Shown here piece after piece: positions 33,578 to 45,778 of a DNA stretch of 64,000 bases. Each line of letters starts with the position of its first letter. The first letter of the stretch is position 1. The notes under the pieces were generated by a model. That model was not told the origin of the DNA. It did not search any database and saw nothing but the letters and a program-made list of their open reading frames with translations. The position numbers and the translations under genes are program-made. The DNA is taken from positions 4,578,501 through 4,642,500 of the forward strand of contig JAAXNY010000005.1 of assembly GCA_013420905.1 (NCBI GenBank), given 5' to 3'. The DNA is from Collybia mongolica (lineage: Eukaryota; Basidiomycota; Agaricomycetes; Agaricales; Clitocybaceae).

Positions 33578-35390
33578 TTGTCAAACAGACTAACTAATCA
33601 GCCACTTGCAAGACAAGTAGCTACAAAAACGTGGAAGACTAAAAATTCGCAAAATGCTGGAGTAACAGAGCTGTTACCACCTCCTAGACAAGTGTGCACA
33701 CAAGGGTCTTCACAACCAGCCTTTGGATCTTCAGGACCAAGGCAAGTATTTAGAACCCCAGAGCCCTTAGGAAACATATCAACTACTAGTAGACCAGTAG
33801 TGCGTGGAAGATTGTCTGTAGTAAACCCAGTAGCAAACCCAAACTCATTAGCTACTCAGAACCGTTCAGTAATCATGACTGAACCCCCTTGTAAATATAT
33901 GCCCCAACCAGGCATCCGTGATGCACCAGTATTCAAAGGAAAAGAGCCCACAGGTTTAATCCGGTTTCTGGAGCGAATGAAGGTCCTATGGAAGGAGTGT
34001 AACATTACAAATGATGAAGAAAAGAAGTTAATGTTAGGAAAATACACAGACCTACAGTCAGAGAATGAGTGGAGGGCATTAGACCACTATAAAACAGGCA
34101 CTTGGATGGATTTCAAGACAGAGTTGATCTCTAGTTATCCGGAAGCACTTGATCAAGTAGAAGGATCAGTAGCCAAGTTAGAAGCAGTGTGTTGCGCCAA
34201 CCCATGTATTGGAGTAACCGATGAGGCCGCGCTGAAAAAGCTAAAGTGTGAATTCAAAGCAGAATCTATTAAACTCTTGGGAGTTAGGCCACCTATTATC
34301 TCTAACCAAGAATTAGTTACCAAGTTCTTGGGATGTCTAGATGAAGTCTTCAGATCCAAAGTACAAGGAAGGCCAACCCTGCTAGGGAATAATCAGTCTA
34401 ATGCCACACAGGCAGGACAGGCCGTTGCTACAAACAACCAAGCAGATCCTAATACTATTGCCGAAGCCGCCACACTCGCACAACGAAAAGGGGATCAGTA
34501 CAATCTGGAGGAAGTTATAGCAACTGCAATCAGCATTTCTGAAGGCGTAGCCAACATGAATATTCCAGACACGAATAGATCTTTTATAATGTCTGTAACA
34601 GCAGCAGCAGCGCCCAAGATCAAAGTAGAGATGGATGAAATAAAACAACAAATAGTTAATTTGTTAGACCGTCTCCAAGTAAATGAGAAGAATACGAGGA
34701 GTGGATTCGAGGATGTAATGAAAGCGCTTCAACAAGCAACTGTTCAGAACCATGCCACAAATAGCGTGCCCCAGCAGCATCAGTATCAGAATCAGTACAG
34801 AAAGCCTAAAGAAGGACAACCGCAAAGACCAAATGCGTATAAATGTCACTACTGTTTTACACCCGGACACTTCATAATGGCCTGTCCCAAGAAACAGAAA
34901 CATTTTGAAGAAGGAAAAATAAAAACCAACGCAAATGGAGGAGCATGTTTACCAGACGGATCATATATTCCAAGAGAACCAGAAACGGTATCATTGAAAG
35001 ATAAAGTGGAACACTTCCATTCAAAGAAGGTAGCAGCCCTTTATTATGGAGATGTCATGGAAGAACCCGCTCCAGGAGTATTGTCAGTTATGCATCAGTC
35101 ACATAATGCAGTAGACAATAGTAATGACATTGGAACCTTGAAAGCCATAATGGCACAAATGGCCCAATTTCAAGCGCAACAAATGTTAGGACAACAGAGC
35201 ACACAAACTGCGTTGCCAGTACCACCTCAGATGCAGAAACAGTAATATATAAATAATAACTATAATCCTACTGCAAAGAGCACACCAAATCCTGACATAG
35301 TAGCCTTACAAGCACAAATGAGTACTTTATTAGGGCAGGTAGCAGAGCTCAATAACCAAAACAAGGTTAAAGAGTTGGGTTTCAATTAGG
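33578..35390 (+). pseudogene. Gag of element A (stop codon within)
   Basis: An open frame of 555 codons ends at the TAA at 35243-35245, but coding similarity continues in the same frame to about 35388 (PNPDIVALQAQMSTLLGQVA), so the stop is premature. The capsid region (ERMKVLWKECNI, then WRALDHY) is followed by a zinc knuckle C-X2-C-X4-H-X4-C at CHYCFTPGHFIMAC (near 34,845). The frame has no ATG at its start: the nearest ATG, 33562, is in another frame, so the 5' end is probably also shifted. The first in-frame ATG is 33875. Gag packages element RNA in virus-like particles in the cytoplasm. Confidence 0.8.
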
Positions 35391-35394
35391 TCCG

Positions 35395-36600
35395 ATGAAG
35401 GAGGCTAAGGAACACGCTAGACCTACAACTAGGTCACGTTCCAAGAGACAGCCTGAGGACCATAGTAAAAATAGAAATAGTCATCAAGAAAGTAACAATT
35501 TGGAGAATAGTCAGGATAGTAGCAAAGAGGAGCTGGTAGCGCCGCCTCCTAGGAAAAAGAAAGTAAAAATTGTTGAACCATCAGTAAAGTCTCCAGTACG
35601 AAAAGAATTACCCTACATTGATGTGCCCATGGTACCCTACATACCCCAGAGAATGGAACACAACCCTGAACCAGTTGATCCGCTACCTAATTTTAACATC
35701 AAGCATGGTCCGACTTATGAAACTAAGTCCCGGATAGAAGTAAAATTAAAAGGTGGCAATATAATTGCTAAAGTGTTAGACAACCCTATCACATTGACCA
35801 CGGGAGAGTCAATGGGCTCGTCAAAAACCTTTAGTGATGGGATAAAGAATATTGTAACTGCCAGACGTAAATCCCTCACCCAAAGGGACGCTAACTTGCA
35901 AATAAATGGAACAGATGAGGAAGACGCCTTACCCTTTGGAGGGGACTGGGAACTTGATGATAACTACTTATGGCATGACGCGCTACCAGTAGAGTCAATC
36001 CCATTCCAGTCTTTCTTCATCTCAGAGTATGACCGCAGCGGAATACCTAAGGGATCTATAATATGTGGAGACCCAGTCCTACAATATTTAGAGTCTTTAC
36101 CAGCCGGGGAAGAGTCCAAACAGTTGTATGTAGCAAAAGAATCGGCCTCTTTGCATGCAGTATATCCAGTAATAAATGGGGTAGGAACAGAGGAATCTTT
36201 ATTAGATGGGGGATCCCAAATAGTATCAATGGCTAAACAACCGGCTTTAGACTTGGACATTTCATGGGATCCAGACATGGTCATACACATGCAGAGTGCT
36301 AATAAACAAGTGGAGAAAACAGCAGGATTAGCGCACAACATCCCTTTCTTGTTTAATGACATGGCCATTTACCTCCAAGTACATATCATAAATTCACCTG
36401 CATACAAAGTATTGCTTGGGAGACCGTTTGATACACTCACAGAAAGTCAGATCAAAAATGCTAGAGATGGGGGACAAGTAGTCACTATCACAGACCCTAA
36501 CACAGGACGAAGGTGTACTATCCCTACCCATGCAAAGGGATCACCGCCTAAGCTATTGAAAAGACAACTGGAGCAGGATTTTCAGCCTTCAATGAATTAA
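35395..36600 (+). pseudogene. Protease region of element A polyprotein
   Basis: A 401-codon frame. The aspartic protease core reads ESLLDGGSQIVSM near residue 270, with ILLG-like KVLLGRPFDTL about 70 residues on, the usual flap-to-C-terminal spacing of retropepsins. The active-site triplet is DGG instead of DTG or DSG. The N-terminal part is highly charged. The frame ends at 36600 only because of a one-base shift near 36585; the next frame picks up with AFNELIQSDQGELAIEIAED. Confidence 0.7.
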
Positions 36601-39494
36601 TCCAAAGTGATCAAGGAGAACTAGCCATAGAAATTGCTGAAGATGAGAACGGAAACTTTATTATAACAGGTTATAGACACCCTACTGATAAGCAGAATTT
36701 TGGTCACAAAGAACTTAGAGATGTCTTTTTGTCTAGAAGTGATGTAAACATGAATAGTACAGTACCTGAATGCGAATTACTAGCCACGTACTTGGCTTCC
36801 GTAGATGAGCGCAATGGACCAGTAATAAACTACAAGCAGAACAGAAGGGACCAGACAAGTACACCCACTAGACCTATGACATATGCTCAAGAACAGCCCA
36901 TGCTCGATAAAGCTTTAAGTAAATTGAAGCAGTGGCAAATTGGCACTAACGAGCGCAGTCTTGGAACGGTAACAGGTGAAAAGTGTAATATTGAGTCCAT
37001 GGATCAGCTAGTAGGAAACAAGTATAAACCAGTACATTTGAAAACAAAACCAACACTGGTGGATCTGCCTGATAGATTTAGAATTATCAGAGATATAAAG
37101 GGTGACCCTTTAGCAGCTCTACCAGTTCTAATGCCTAACCCACCTCTGTTTAAACCAACTGGAAGGTATACTGAGGAAAGGCGCATGGATTTCCAAAGAG
37201 TACACAAAGAAGAGAGCTTCTTAAAACCTAAAGAGATGGATATAATCCACAACTTTATGTGCAAACATAACAATGGTTTTGCTTGGAATGATAGTGAGCA
37301 CAGTAGCTTTAAGAAGGAATATTTTCCTCCCATCAAAATACCAGTAGTCCCACATATGCCATGGACAGAAAGGAACATTAGAATCCCACCAGGGATCTAT
37401 GAAGATGTTTGTAAAATCATCAAGACTAAAATTGATGCAGGGGTCTACGAGAGGTCCAATTCATCATATAGGTCTAGATGGTTTACCATATTAAAGAAAG
37501 GCCCAGGAAAGAAACTTAGAATTGTACATAGTCTAGAACCGCTAAATGCAGTCACAATAGCGCACTTGGGTTTACCACCTGCTACTGAAGAACTAGCAGA
37601 ACACTTTGCAGAGTGCACTTGTGGCGGAATGATGGATCTGTATGTAGGATACAATGAGAGGCCTTTAGCAGAAACCTCACACAATCTAACCATGTTCCAA
37701 ACACTGTTTGGCATGCTGAGACTAGTAACACTCCCTATGGGATGGACGAATTCGGTTCCAATATTTCATGATGATGTCACATACATCCTACAGGATGAGG
37801 TACCACATGTCACAATACCCTACATTGACGACATACCCGTGTGCGGACCAGCAATGTGCTATGAACTACCAGATGGAACAGAAGAAGAGCTACCTGGTGC
37901 TCCAGGTGTTAGGCGCTTCTTCTGGGAACATATGCAAAATGTAAATCGCGTCGTACAGAGAATGAAGTATTCTGGAGGAACCTTTTCAGGATATAAGTCT
38001 ACGTTATGCGCAAGTAAAATTCTAGTGGTAGGACATAGATGTACCTATGAAGGACGAAAACCTACTACTGATAGGATTGGGGTAGTTGAAAGATGGGGAT
38101 CATGTAAAGATGTCAGTGAAGTATGCACTTACATGGGAACTATTGGTGTATGCAGGAATTTCATTAAGGATTTCGCCCATATAGGCCAACCAATTCAAAA
38201 GTTAACTAGAAGTAGTCAGCCTTGGATATGGGGGCCTGAGCAAGAAGAAGCACAGCAGCTATTATTAAACGCACTTAAAAATGGCCCTGCACTCTGTCCA
38301 ATTAATTACACCTGGAATACACCAGTGGTATTGTCAGTATATACGTCATGGAAAGCCGTAGGCTACTATATCTATCAGGAAGACCCTGATATACCCAGAA
38401 GAAAGCACTATGCTAGATTTGACTCAATAACTCTGAATGAGCATGAAGCGCACTTCTCACAACCCAAACAAGAGCTATTTGGATTAATGAGAGTTCTAAT
38501 GGCATGTTATTATTGGCTTATTGGAGTACGAAATTTGGTAGTGGAAACGGATGCAAAGTACATTAAGGGGATGTTATCAAACCCAAGTCTAGGACCTAAT
38601 GCAACGGTAAATAGGTGGATTGATAGGATACTTATGTTCCACTTTACTTTGGTTCATAAAGCTGGTAAAGGCTTTGGCCCAGACGGTCTGTCAAGACAAG
38701 ACGCACAGCTAGGGGATCCTGTCTACCCGGACCCAGACGATGGTTACAATGAACCCTCAGGTCCTTTAAGGTTTATCAACCCAACTGAAGGATTGAATGA
38801 CCCTTTGGAATTGTCAGACTTTAAGGAAGAGATTGACATGCGCGGCGGATATTTATTCCAATTCACCAAGGAAATCTCTGATTTTGAAGTTGAAGTAAAC
38901 AATGCTTGGGCTGGTGAAGCAGCATTTATTGGAGAAATAAAACAGCACTTAGGTTTAGGATGGTTTGGTATTCAAAGAGAAGCTTATCTAAAGCAACTTG
39001 TAAATACTACTGTCATACCCGATGAAAAGTTTAAATATGACCCTAATGTAAGGGAAGTATACGACGAGTCTAAACAAACACCTACAGTGCAGGAACAGGA
39101 TAAAAACCTACCTTTAATAAAGGAATGGTTAAAAAGACCACAAAAGAGACCAAAAGGAATGACAGATTGCGCCTACCTAAAATTTGCGAGGCAGGCGTCT
39201 AATTTCTTTTTGGATCAAGAGGGCCGGATGTATAGGAAAAATATCGATAGCACACACCAGCTTGTTGTTGATAAAAAACACCAAACATATATGATGAAGG
39301 CGTCTCATGACTCTGTTGGACATAGGGGTTTCTACGCAATGAAATCCTTTATAGATAAAAGATTTTGGTGGCCAGAAATGGAACGCGATGTATCATGGTA
39401 TGTGAAGTTGTGTCACATCTGTCAGACAAGGCTCTTAACTTTGTTGAGAATCCCTCCTGTCATAACCCACATGCTGTCGGAGCGTGTCCAGTGA
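36585..39494 (+). pseudogene. RT-RNase H-integrase (truncated) of element A
   Basis: The ATG frame 36729-39494 gives 921 codons; coding sense extends upstream to 36585. Reverse transcriptase shows YRSRWFTILKK, LRIVHSLEPLNAVT, the LPMGWTNSVPIF region and the catalytic YIDD in TIPYIDDIPV. RNase H includes LSVYTSWKAVGYY and VVETDAKYIKG. The integrase zinc-binding region has HDSVGHRGFYAMKSF and CHICQTR. After CHICQTR a few more family residues follow (LRIPPV), then the sequence crosses into LINE DNA at about 39473 and hits a stop. The D,D-35-E core is missing, so this copy cannot integrate on its own. Confidence 0.88.
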
Positions 39495-42400
39495 TGCATC
39501 GCACCAAGCGGGCAGTCAGAGCATGGCTGTAACCAGTCTTGCGCATCCACGGCCCATTGTTTACATGGGTCGGAGTGAGCAGGGTGTCCTTTTTTGCATA
39601 GAGCATCAGGAAATTGGAGCCAATGTACTTCTTGGACTGGAAGAGAGACTTCCAGCCGTCAAGCATGCGTGTAACTGCTTCGCGTTGTGCAAAGTCAGCA
39701 GATATAACCGGCGCTCCACCTGCCTCAACACGAGTTGAGACGGCGCTGATGTGTGCCAGTTGGTGGTCTTCAATCTCCACACCACTTGTAATATGGTGGA
39801 GGTGAATCTTGTGGATGGCGCGGAGCTGCAGCCAAGGCAGCAGCACATCGCACACTTTGAGGGCTGATGCTTGACCTGAGTGGTGCAACGCATCGAGGGA
39901 ACGCCTGAGGGCGTTGATGGAGTCAGAGAAGATATGGACATCATGGATGTCCTCTAGTCCAATGTCAGCTGCCTGTTGGGCGCCTTCCGCGATTGCTTGC
40001 AGCTCGGCGTCATCAGACGTAGATAGGCCGGTAGCAAACCAGTCCTCATATAAATCTCCATCGTGCCAGACGCGGTACACCATGACTGACTGCATGGGAG
40101 GAGGGGGGGTGGATGCATCAGTGATAATGCAGATGCTCCATGGGGAATGAGAGGCCTCATCGACAGCGCTCTTCAGTGATGTGGTGCGGTCTTTCATGAA
40201 TTCCTTGCAGTGATCACTGCCCTTAGGTGGGGGGGTGACAATGTCGTAGACAATGCAACCAGGGAACAGGTCCTTGGGGCGCATGCCTGGTTGGTTGAGT
40301 GGGTGGACAGGGTCCAGATCCAGGGAAGAGAGGCCAAGGTTAGACCAGGCCTCTACGATGGGCGATACTAGTTGACCGAGCCTACGGCTTGGGTTGCAGG
40401 CATTGAGGGTCTCGACAGAGAATTTGTGGTTCCCATCAATGAGGCGTCGAAAGGCGTGTGAGGCCTGGAGCGCACGGGAGCAGACATGACTCCTTTCCAC
40501 CAGCTTTCTGACATGGAGGTGGATAGGGGGTATGCCTGCGAGGGTCTCGCCAGCCCCATTTGGGGATGTCTTGAAGGCACCAGTGATCCAAAGGCATGCT
40601 CATCTTTGCATCTTCCGGAGGTTATCAAGAGGGCCCTGCCATGCGGGCCCCTTCATACATCCAAAGCCTGCTCCCATATGTAGCAATGGGAAGAACACAG
40701 GCTCAGTATAGCATTCGTTTGTGCTTGGGCCTAAGTCCGTGCACCGAGTTGCCAAGGGAGAGCATAGCCTTTACAGAGGTGAGGGCTTTGTTCGTGTATT
40801 GTTTGACGTGCTCTCTGAATGTGAGGGGACGGTCAAAGAAGAATCCGAGGTAGCGCCAAATGGTGCCAGGGCAGAGGGGGGTGTCCCCAGTATATGGGGC
40901 ATAGCCAAGGTCAATGTCAGGGTTGATATCGCTGTGTTTTTGAGAGAAGTGGAATCCCTCTGACTTGCTGTGTTCAAGAACCAAACCCATAGCCTGGGTG
41001 AGCTTGAATACAACTTTGTAGGCCCCTTTGAGCTTAACAAGGTTCTGTTCGAATGTGTCCGACTGCACTATAATGGTGCCATCGTCCACATAGGAAATTA
41101 GTGAAGCTATGCGGACCCTCTGTTTGAATTCCTTGAGGAGGGGTGCGAGGCATAGGGCAGAGAGGATGGGGGACATGGTGGAGCCCTGTCCCAGACACAC
41201 GCTGGATGGGAAGAGTGGGGACACTTTGTCGTCCCATGCGTATCTAGTATGATGATCAACGAGGTATGACCTGAAGAACGCAACCACTTCTGGCACAAAT
41301 CCCTGTCTCTTGAGGATGTGTAAGAGGACCTTGTGGTTTATGGATGGGAAGAACTGAGCTAGGTTGAAAGCAACGACACTCGTCTTGAGTTTGGCATGCC
41401 ATCCTGAGCGGACAATGTGTGTGAGAAAGCAGCCAGCATCCTCGGTGGAGTTCTGACGGACTCCTCTAAACTAATTAGGGTGAAGTACACCATGTTGAGC
41501 AGCTTCAAACTGCATCCTGGTGGACAACATTTTCTCTAGAAGTTTGCCCAGTGTGTTCAATAGAACTATTGGGCAAAACGACTTGGGAGTGTCATACAAT
41601 GGTTTACCCAGCTTGGGTATGACCACTGTAATGGATGCTTTAAACTTGGCAGGCCAATGGCCTGACGAGAGGCAAGCGTTTGCAAGCCACAAGAGTAGTT
41701 TGCTGCACAGGTCATCTTGGATGATCTGTTTAAGGTGACGCCATGAGATGTGATCCGGCCCAGGGGCGGATTGATTCGAGGTGCCTGAAAGGGCATCCGA
41801 CATCTCAGCAGCAGAGTAGGGGACCCACACCCGCATTGTGGGTGAGGTCCAAGCGTTGCCCAGCTTGTCAAGGTCAATTGGCCTATCAATAGCTGAGTTG
41901 AAGGTGGAGTGCAATGTGTTCCATAGCGACTCTGTGGTGCTGCATGGCACGCCTTGGTACGAGATAGCCTTGACCGGGGGTGTCTTGCGTGGGCCTACCC
42001 AGTCCATGAGATCCCATGGTCTGAGGTTAGTATTAGCAATTTTGTCAATGCGTTCGTCAATGTGCTTTCGTTTCGCTCTATGCATGGCGGCCTTGAAGGC
42101 CTTCCAGTCCTCTGGGAGATCAGAGCTCATGGCCTCAGACCTCGTCCGGGTGCAGTCCGAGTCCCACCAAGACTTAGACTGGGCGCAAGCCCGGTTAGTC
42201 TTAGCGTGATGGGACCACACCGTTTCAAAGCCCTTAGCTATCGCCTGAGCAACTAGTTGAGTTTGTTCTGCTGATGAGATGTCAGGGATTTGGATGAGCC
42301 TGAGAAGTGAACACACTTCCGCAAGGAAAGCGGTCTCTTCTTCGGAGTCGATTTTGATTGACATCTTCCCTTCGGGGAACTTGACCCTAAGGGGGATGTC

Positions 42401-43132
42401 TAGGAGTAGAGGAAAGTGATCCGGTTCACCCTTATCACCTATTGTCAGGTCGGCTGTGTAACCCCGGAATGCTGGGACAAACACAAGGTCAAGGACCAAG
42501 CCGCGCAGGGCCAAATTATACAGCCGATGCGTGACCCGCCCCGAGGGGGGGGCAATCCGCTCAAGGCTGAGGGCGGCCGCGCACTCCATGAGCCTGTTGG
42601 CCATGGGGTGCTCATGATTGAGGGTAGCATCCCAATGCGCTGAGGGGCAATTAAAATCACCCCCCATATAGCTAACATCGGGGAACTCATCCAGGTGGTC
42701 TTTGAGGAATCGGACTGCTGATCCATTCTCATCTGAGTAGACATTCATCAAATGCACTGGGCCAAGGTGCCCTCGAACAGTGATGAGCATGATGTTGCGG
42801 TGGTTAACGACGTCCGATCAGAGCTTAGGTTTCACCAAGTGGATAGCTTGGTTGACATAGGCCATGATGCGTGGCCAATCTTCGGCAGCGTCGAATTCCT
42901 TGGGGAACATGGGAATCCAGTCCAGGTGGACAGGGGGTCCCCTGATGGGGACCCCGTCTTTTTCGGTCAAGGAGGCTGTATACCGTACAGTGGCCCATGG
43001 TGGCTCCTACAGGAAGAGAATGTCAGTGACATCCTTGCGGCATTCTAACAGGTCAACTGTCCAGTGTTGTTTGCGCCTGACATTTTGGCAGTAGGTTCTG
43101 AGCATATTTACATTACAAGTTGTACTAGACAT
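39473..43132 (-). pseudogene. LINE ORF2: endonuclease-RT-RNase H, with nonsense codons
   Basis: ATG 43132-43130 overlaps the ORF1 stop (TAATG). The endonuclease of the exonuclease/endonuclease/phosphatase type reads MLRTYCQNVRRK, LFL-stop-EPPW, MGGDFNCPSAHWD and KGEPDHFPLLLD. Reverse transcriptase includes KASITVVIPKLGKP, APGPDHISWRHLK, CLGQGSTMSPILSAL and the catalytic YVDDG in ASLISYVDDGTIIVQ. RNase H carries ITDAS, AELQAI and IFSDS with the D-E-D residues. Lesions include TAG at LFL*EPPW (about 43014), TGA at KL*SDV (about 42821) and TAG at HPN*FRGV (about 41474). Each is explained by one C-to-T change from CAG or CGA. Frame also changes near 41300 and 40500. The protein would nick target DNA and prime reverse transcription. 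Confidence 0.85.
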
Positions 43133-43454
43133 TAATCAAGTAACTTTTTGTCGAAACGCTCGAGTACCCTCCCTGCGTCCTCGGAGCCTGTCTCCTGTAA
43201 CGGTGGGGAAGGGGGTATTAGCAGATGGTGCGAAGCGTAAGAGCTTGTCACCTACCTTCTGGGCAGTGTACTTGGCCACTAGCCACTTGGCATCATAGCG
43301 GTGTTTCCAAAAGGAACACTTCCTGTCGTCAGACTCATGGGCAAGGCCACAGTTGACGCATTGGGAGGCGTGGGGGCACTTATGACCTGCCGGTGTTGCA
43401 AGTCTTGGTGGGGTGGCCTTGGGGGCGGCCTTGCAGCACGCCGCTAGGTCGCAG
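43132..43454 (-). pseudogene. LINE ORF1, 3' part with an intron-like segment
   Basis: Reads DLAACCKAAPKATPP, then a third zinc knuckle CVNCGLAHESDDRKC (C-X2-C-X3-H-X6-C) and WLVAKYTAQK. There follows a 61-nt segment, 43255-43195, with GTAGGT at its start, TGCTAATAC as a branch-site match and TTACAG at its end. Removing it gives ETGSEDAGRVLERFDKKLLD and a TAA whose last A starts the ORF2 ATG. Left in, the frame ends nine bases earlier in sense at a TGA. It is the continuation of 57671-59390. Confidence 0.75.
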
Positions 43455-44094
43455 TGAAAGGGGGCTCCTGGGCTATAAGTGCGCTGATGCTATGAAATGT
43501 AATCCCTTACACACACACACCAAACCTAACAATCAACACACGAACAGTAGGAATCGCCTGTTTTGAGTTCGGGTTCAAGTGCTTAGAAGCACTAAGCTTT
43601 GAATAGTACTAGCCAAAGCCCTTTCCAATGATCTCTCAACGGGTTTGATTTAGACAAAAGCTTCAACACAGGTTCAAAAACCTGCTAGGTATATTTATAA
43701 TATCTCTCGATCCAATAGACTGAGTACCAAGTGTACGTTCAATTATTAATGATCCCAAGCGGATCTATAAGTCCAAGCGACTTATCAAACAATACAGTGC
43801 CAAGTGCACTAAGGCCAGTAATTCCAACGGACAATACGGTACTAAGTTCCAAGTGAACTAAGTTTCTTTAATTCTGTGGTTCTTCAATCAATTCCAATCA
43901 AGACACGTTGAAGCAATCTGATCCTTAAATTGGGCACGCAATAGTGTTTTAACAAATGTGATTTGTATACTCTATAGTAGCGCGAAGTGGGGGCAAGATT
44001 CCTTGCCTTAGTGCTACTCATCTACAGTCTATTTATAGTGTACAAACTAAATATCATACAGAATTGTAAATTTTACACGGAACCGCGCTCCCGC
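43455..44094 (-). repeat. Solo LTR of family A, left part
   Basis: Reverse orientation, beginning TGAAAGGGGG on the plus strand. It matches the reverse complement of 33419 down to about 32800. It is the left half of a single LTR of about 958 bp that inserted in LINE ORF1 with the flanking 4 bp GCAG (43451-43454) and GCGG (57671-57674). It was later split by element B at 44094. Confidence 0.85.
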
Positions 44095-45013
44095 TGACAG
44101 TACCGAGTTCACTGGGAGTGTGTTAAGTTGTTGGACTTGTAACTCCGAGCGGGCCTCTAGTTGTAAAATAATAGAGGAATTCCTATGCAGAAAGAGCGAA
44201 GATCAGCGTAGCAAAGGCAATGGGAATATACCGGAGAAGGGTGTCAGACGGCAGGTGTGAAGGGGGGTCGGAGATCGTCGGAGTCGGTGGTCACGACTTC
44301 GGAGGCGCGTCGGTCGGCGACGCAGTACGACTGTATGGTGAACAGGACTCGGTGGTGCGATGTCCGAGCGTTTGGCGTAACAGGTTTGGTGCAGGATGCG
44401 ACTTCGGTGCAAAGTTTGGACGCGTCTTATAAGAGAGCGAGAGCTCCATAGAGAGAGAGAGAGAGAGAGAAGGTAGTTTTTTATCTGGCAAGTAAGTAAA
44501 ATACAGAGGTATTTATACTAAAAGTTGTACCCTAGGCCGGAGTCTGTGTCTACAGATGTGACCAAGGAAACATGAAGGAGGAGATAGATAAATTAGATAC
44601 AGGGTCGGTGTGGGAATGCGTCGTTATGTTTCATACTACAAGGCGGACTCTATACTTTGGTGTCTGTGCCCACCGGGCACGTCGGTGTGGCCATACCAAC
44701 GATACGTACATGTTGAAGGAACATGAAGACGTGACTTCGGAGTCGGTGGTCGGCGGCATGATCGACGAAGGGATATCCGGCGGCGGCGGCGGCGATGGAG
44801 CCACGGCGGGAATCGTTGAGGAAAGCGGTCGGCATGATGTTCAGTGAGAGTCAATACTTCGGCAGTGGCGAACTCGTGATATGGGACCGGCAGTGGTTAT
44901 TCCGTATGATCTCGGCGGCGGCGCATGTTTACTCAGTAGTGGGGATTTCCTAGGTCATGGTGCAGTTAAGGAAAAGACCGTTTGACACACATGGAGCGAG
45001 GCCATGCTTGTCA
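44095..45013 (-). repeat. 3' LTR of element B
   Basis: 919 bp, TGACAG...TTGTCA on the plus strand. It is nearly identical to the 5' LTR once the solo LTR insertion and one tandem duplication there are removed. It contains a GA microsatellite (about 44450-44470). At 44181-44190 it keeps the empty site CTATGCAGAAAGAGC that is interrupted in the other LTR. Sequence just inside, TCTCCCTCGGACTG at 45014, is on the sense strand the purine-rich CAGTCCGAGGGAGA, the likely polypurine tract. Confidence 0.9.
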
Positions 45014-45778
45014 TCTCCCTCGGACTGAAAATTGACCGTCCACGGGTAATCGGGGTTCGGCGGAAGAAATGGCGGCGTCGTCCCGAAGGCAATCAGCGGT
45101 AATTTATGAAGCATCATGGAAATGTAGATCTCGCCTGGAAGGTGATCTTCATGAGTGTACCTGCTTGTCGGAGATCACGTAAAATAGCTGGGTGGAGGCA
45201 GCGCCGTCATCCTAAAGGTGATTGTAGGTGTTGGGAAATGATGGATTGGTGACCATAGGAGTCGATGGCGGGACCGTCGAGAGGGCGGAAGCATTCGGTG
45301 ATTGGATAGACAGATCAAAAGAGACAAGTCCATGATAAATAAAATTGGGATGAATCAAAGAAAAACTACAAAAAATCAAAATACATAAAATATGTGAGAT
45401 GAGGATTGGAGATTGAGCGGAGCTTGGTAAAGAAAGGACGACAGTAATGAAATAGGCGGCTGATAAAATGAAACAGAGGATTCTATGTAGGGGAAACGGA
45501 GGAGGCGTCGGTGTTGTTCGAAAGGTAGTCGACATCGGCGGGAGGGAGTCAAGGCGGCGGCGGCGGCACGGGTTACTTGATAAACGGCGGCGGCGTTTTG
45601 AGAGACCAGCAGCGTGGATCGACTGGTAAGATTTTCGTTTATTTGCCGGATCGGGGGTGTGATCGATCCCACATGTGCGAAGCACAGGGAGTCTTGGAAA
45701 CGTGGCTAGTGGGGACTTGACGCGTGATCGCGTGTTCGACTTTGCCATTTTTTACCCTTTAGTCTTTACTACTTCAAC
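45014..45778. other. Internal region of element B upstream of the antisense gene
   Basis: No recognisable protein. A minus-strand open frame (45748-45212) is low in complexity and has a hydrophobic stretch, but it shows no family signature. The stretch should hold the promoter of the plus-strand gene starting at 45779 and the 3' untranslated region of the element RNA on the minus strand. Confidence 0.4.

Larger units (their letters stand above)
32522..39472 (+). mobile_element. Ty3/Gypsy retrotransposon, family A (truncated)
   Basis: It comprises an LTR-like segment (32522-33419), a primer-binding site (33422), gag (33578), protease region (35395) and RT-RNase H-integrase (36585). The order PR-RT-RH-IN identifies Ty3/Gypsy. 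The element stops inside the integrase zinc-binding region at about 39473, where minus-strand LINE sequence begins; no 3' part in the same orientation is present. The copy is dead: it has a stop at 35243 in gag, a frame change between gag and pol near 35385, another near 36585, and no catalytic integrase core. Confidence 0.85.

Noticed and set aside
35240..35400. Programmed frameshift between gag and pol of element A
   Set aside because: A premature stop and further frame breaks in the same copy make random decay more likely. No slippery heptamer with a downstream structure was evident.
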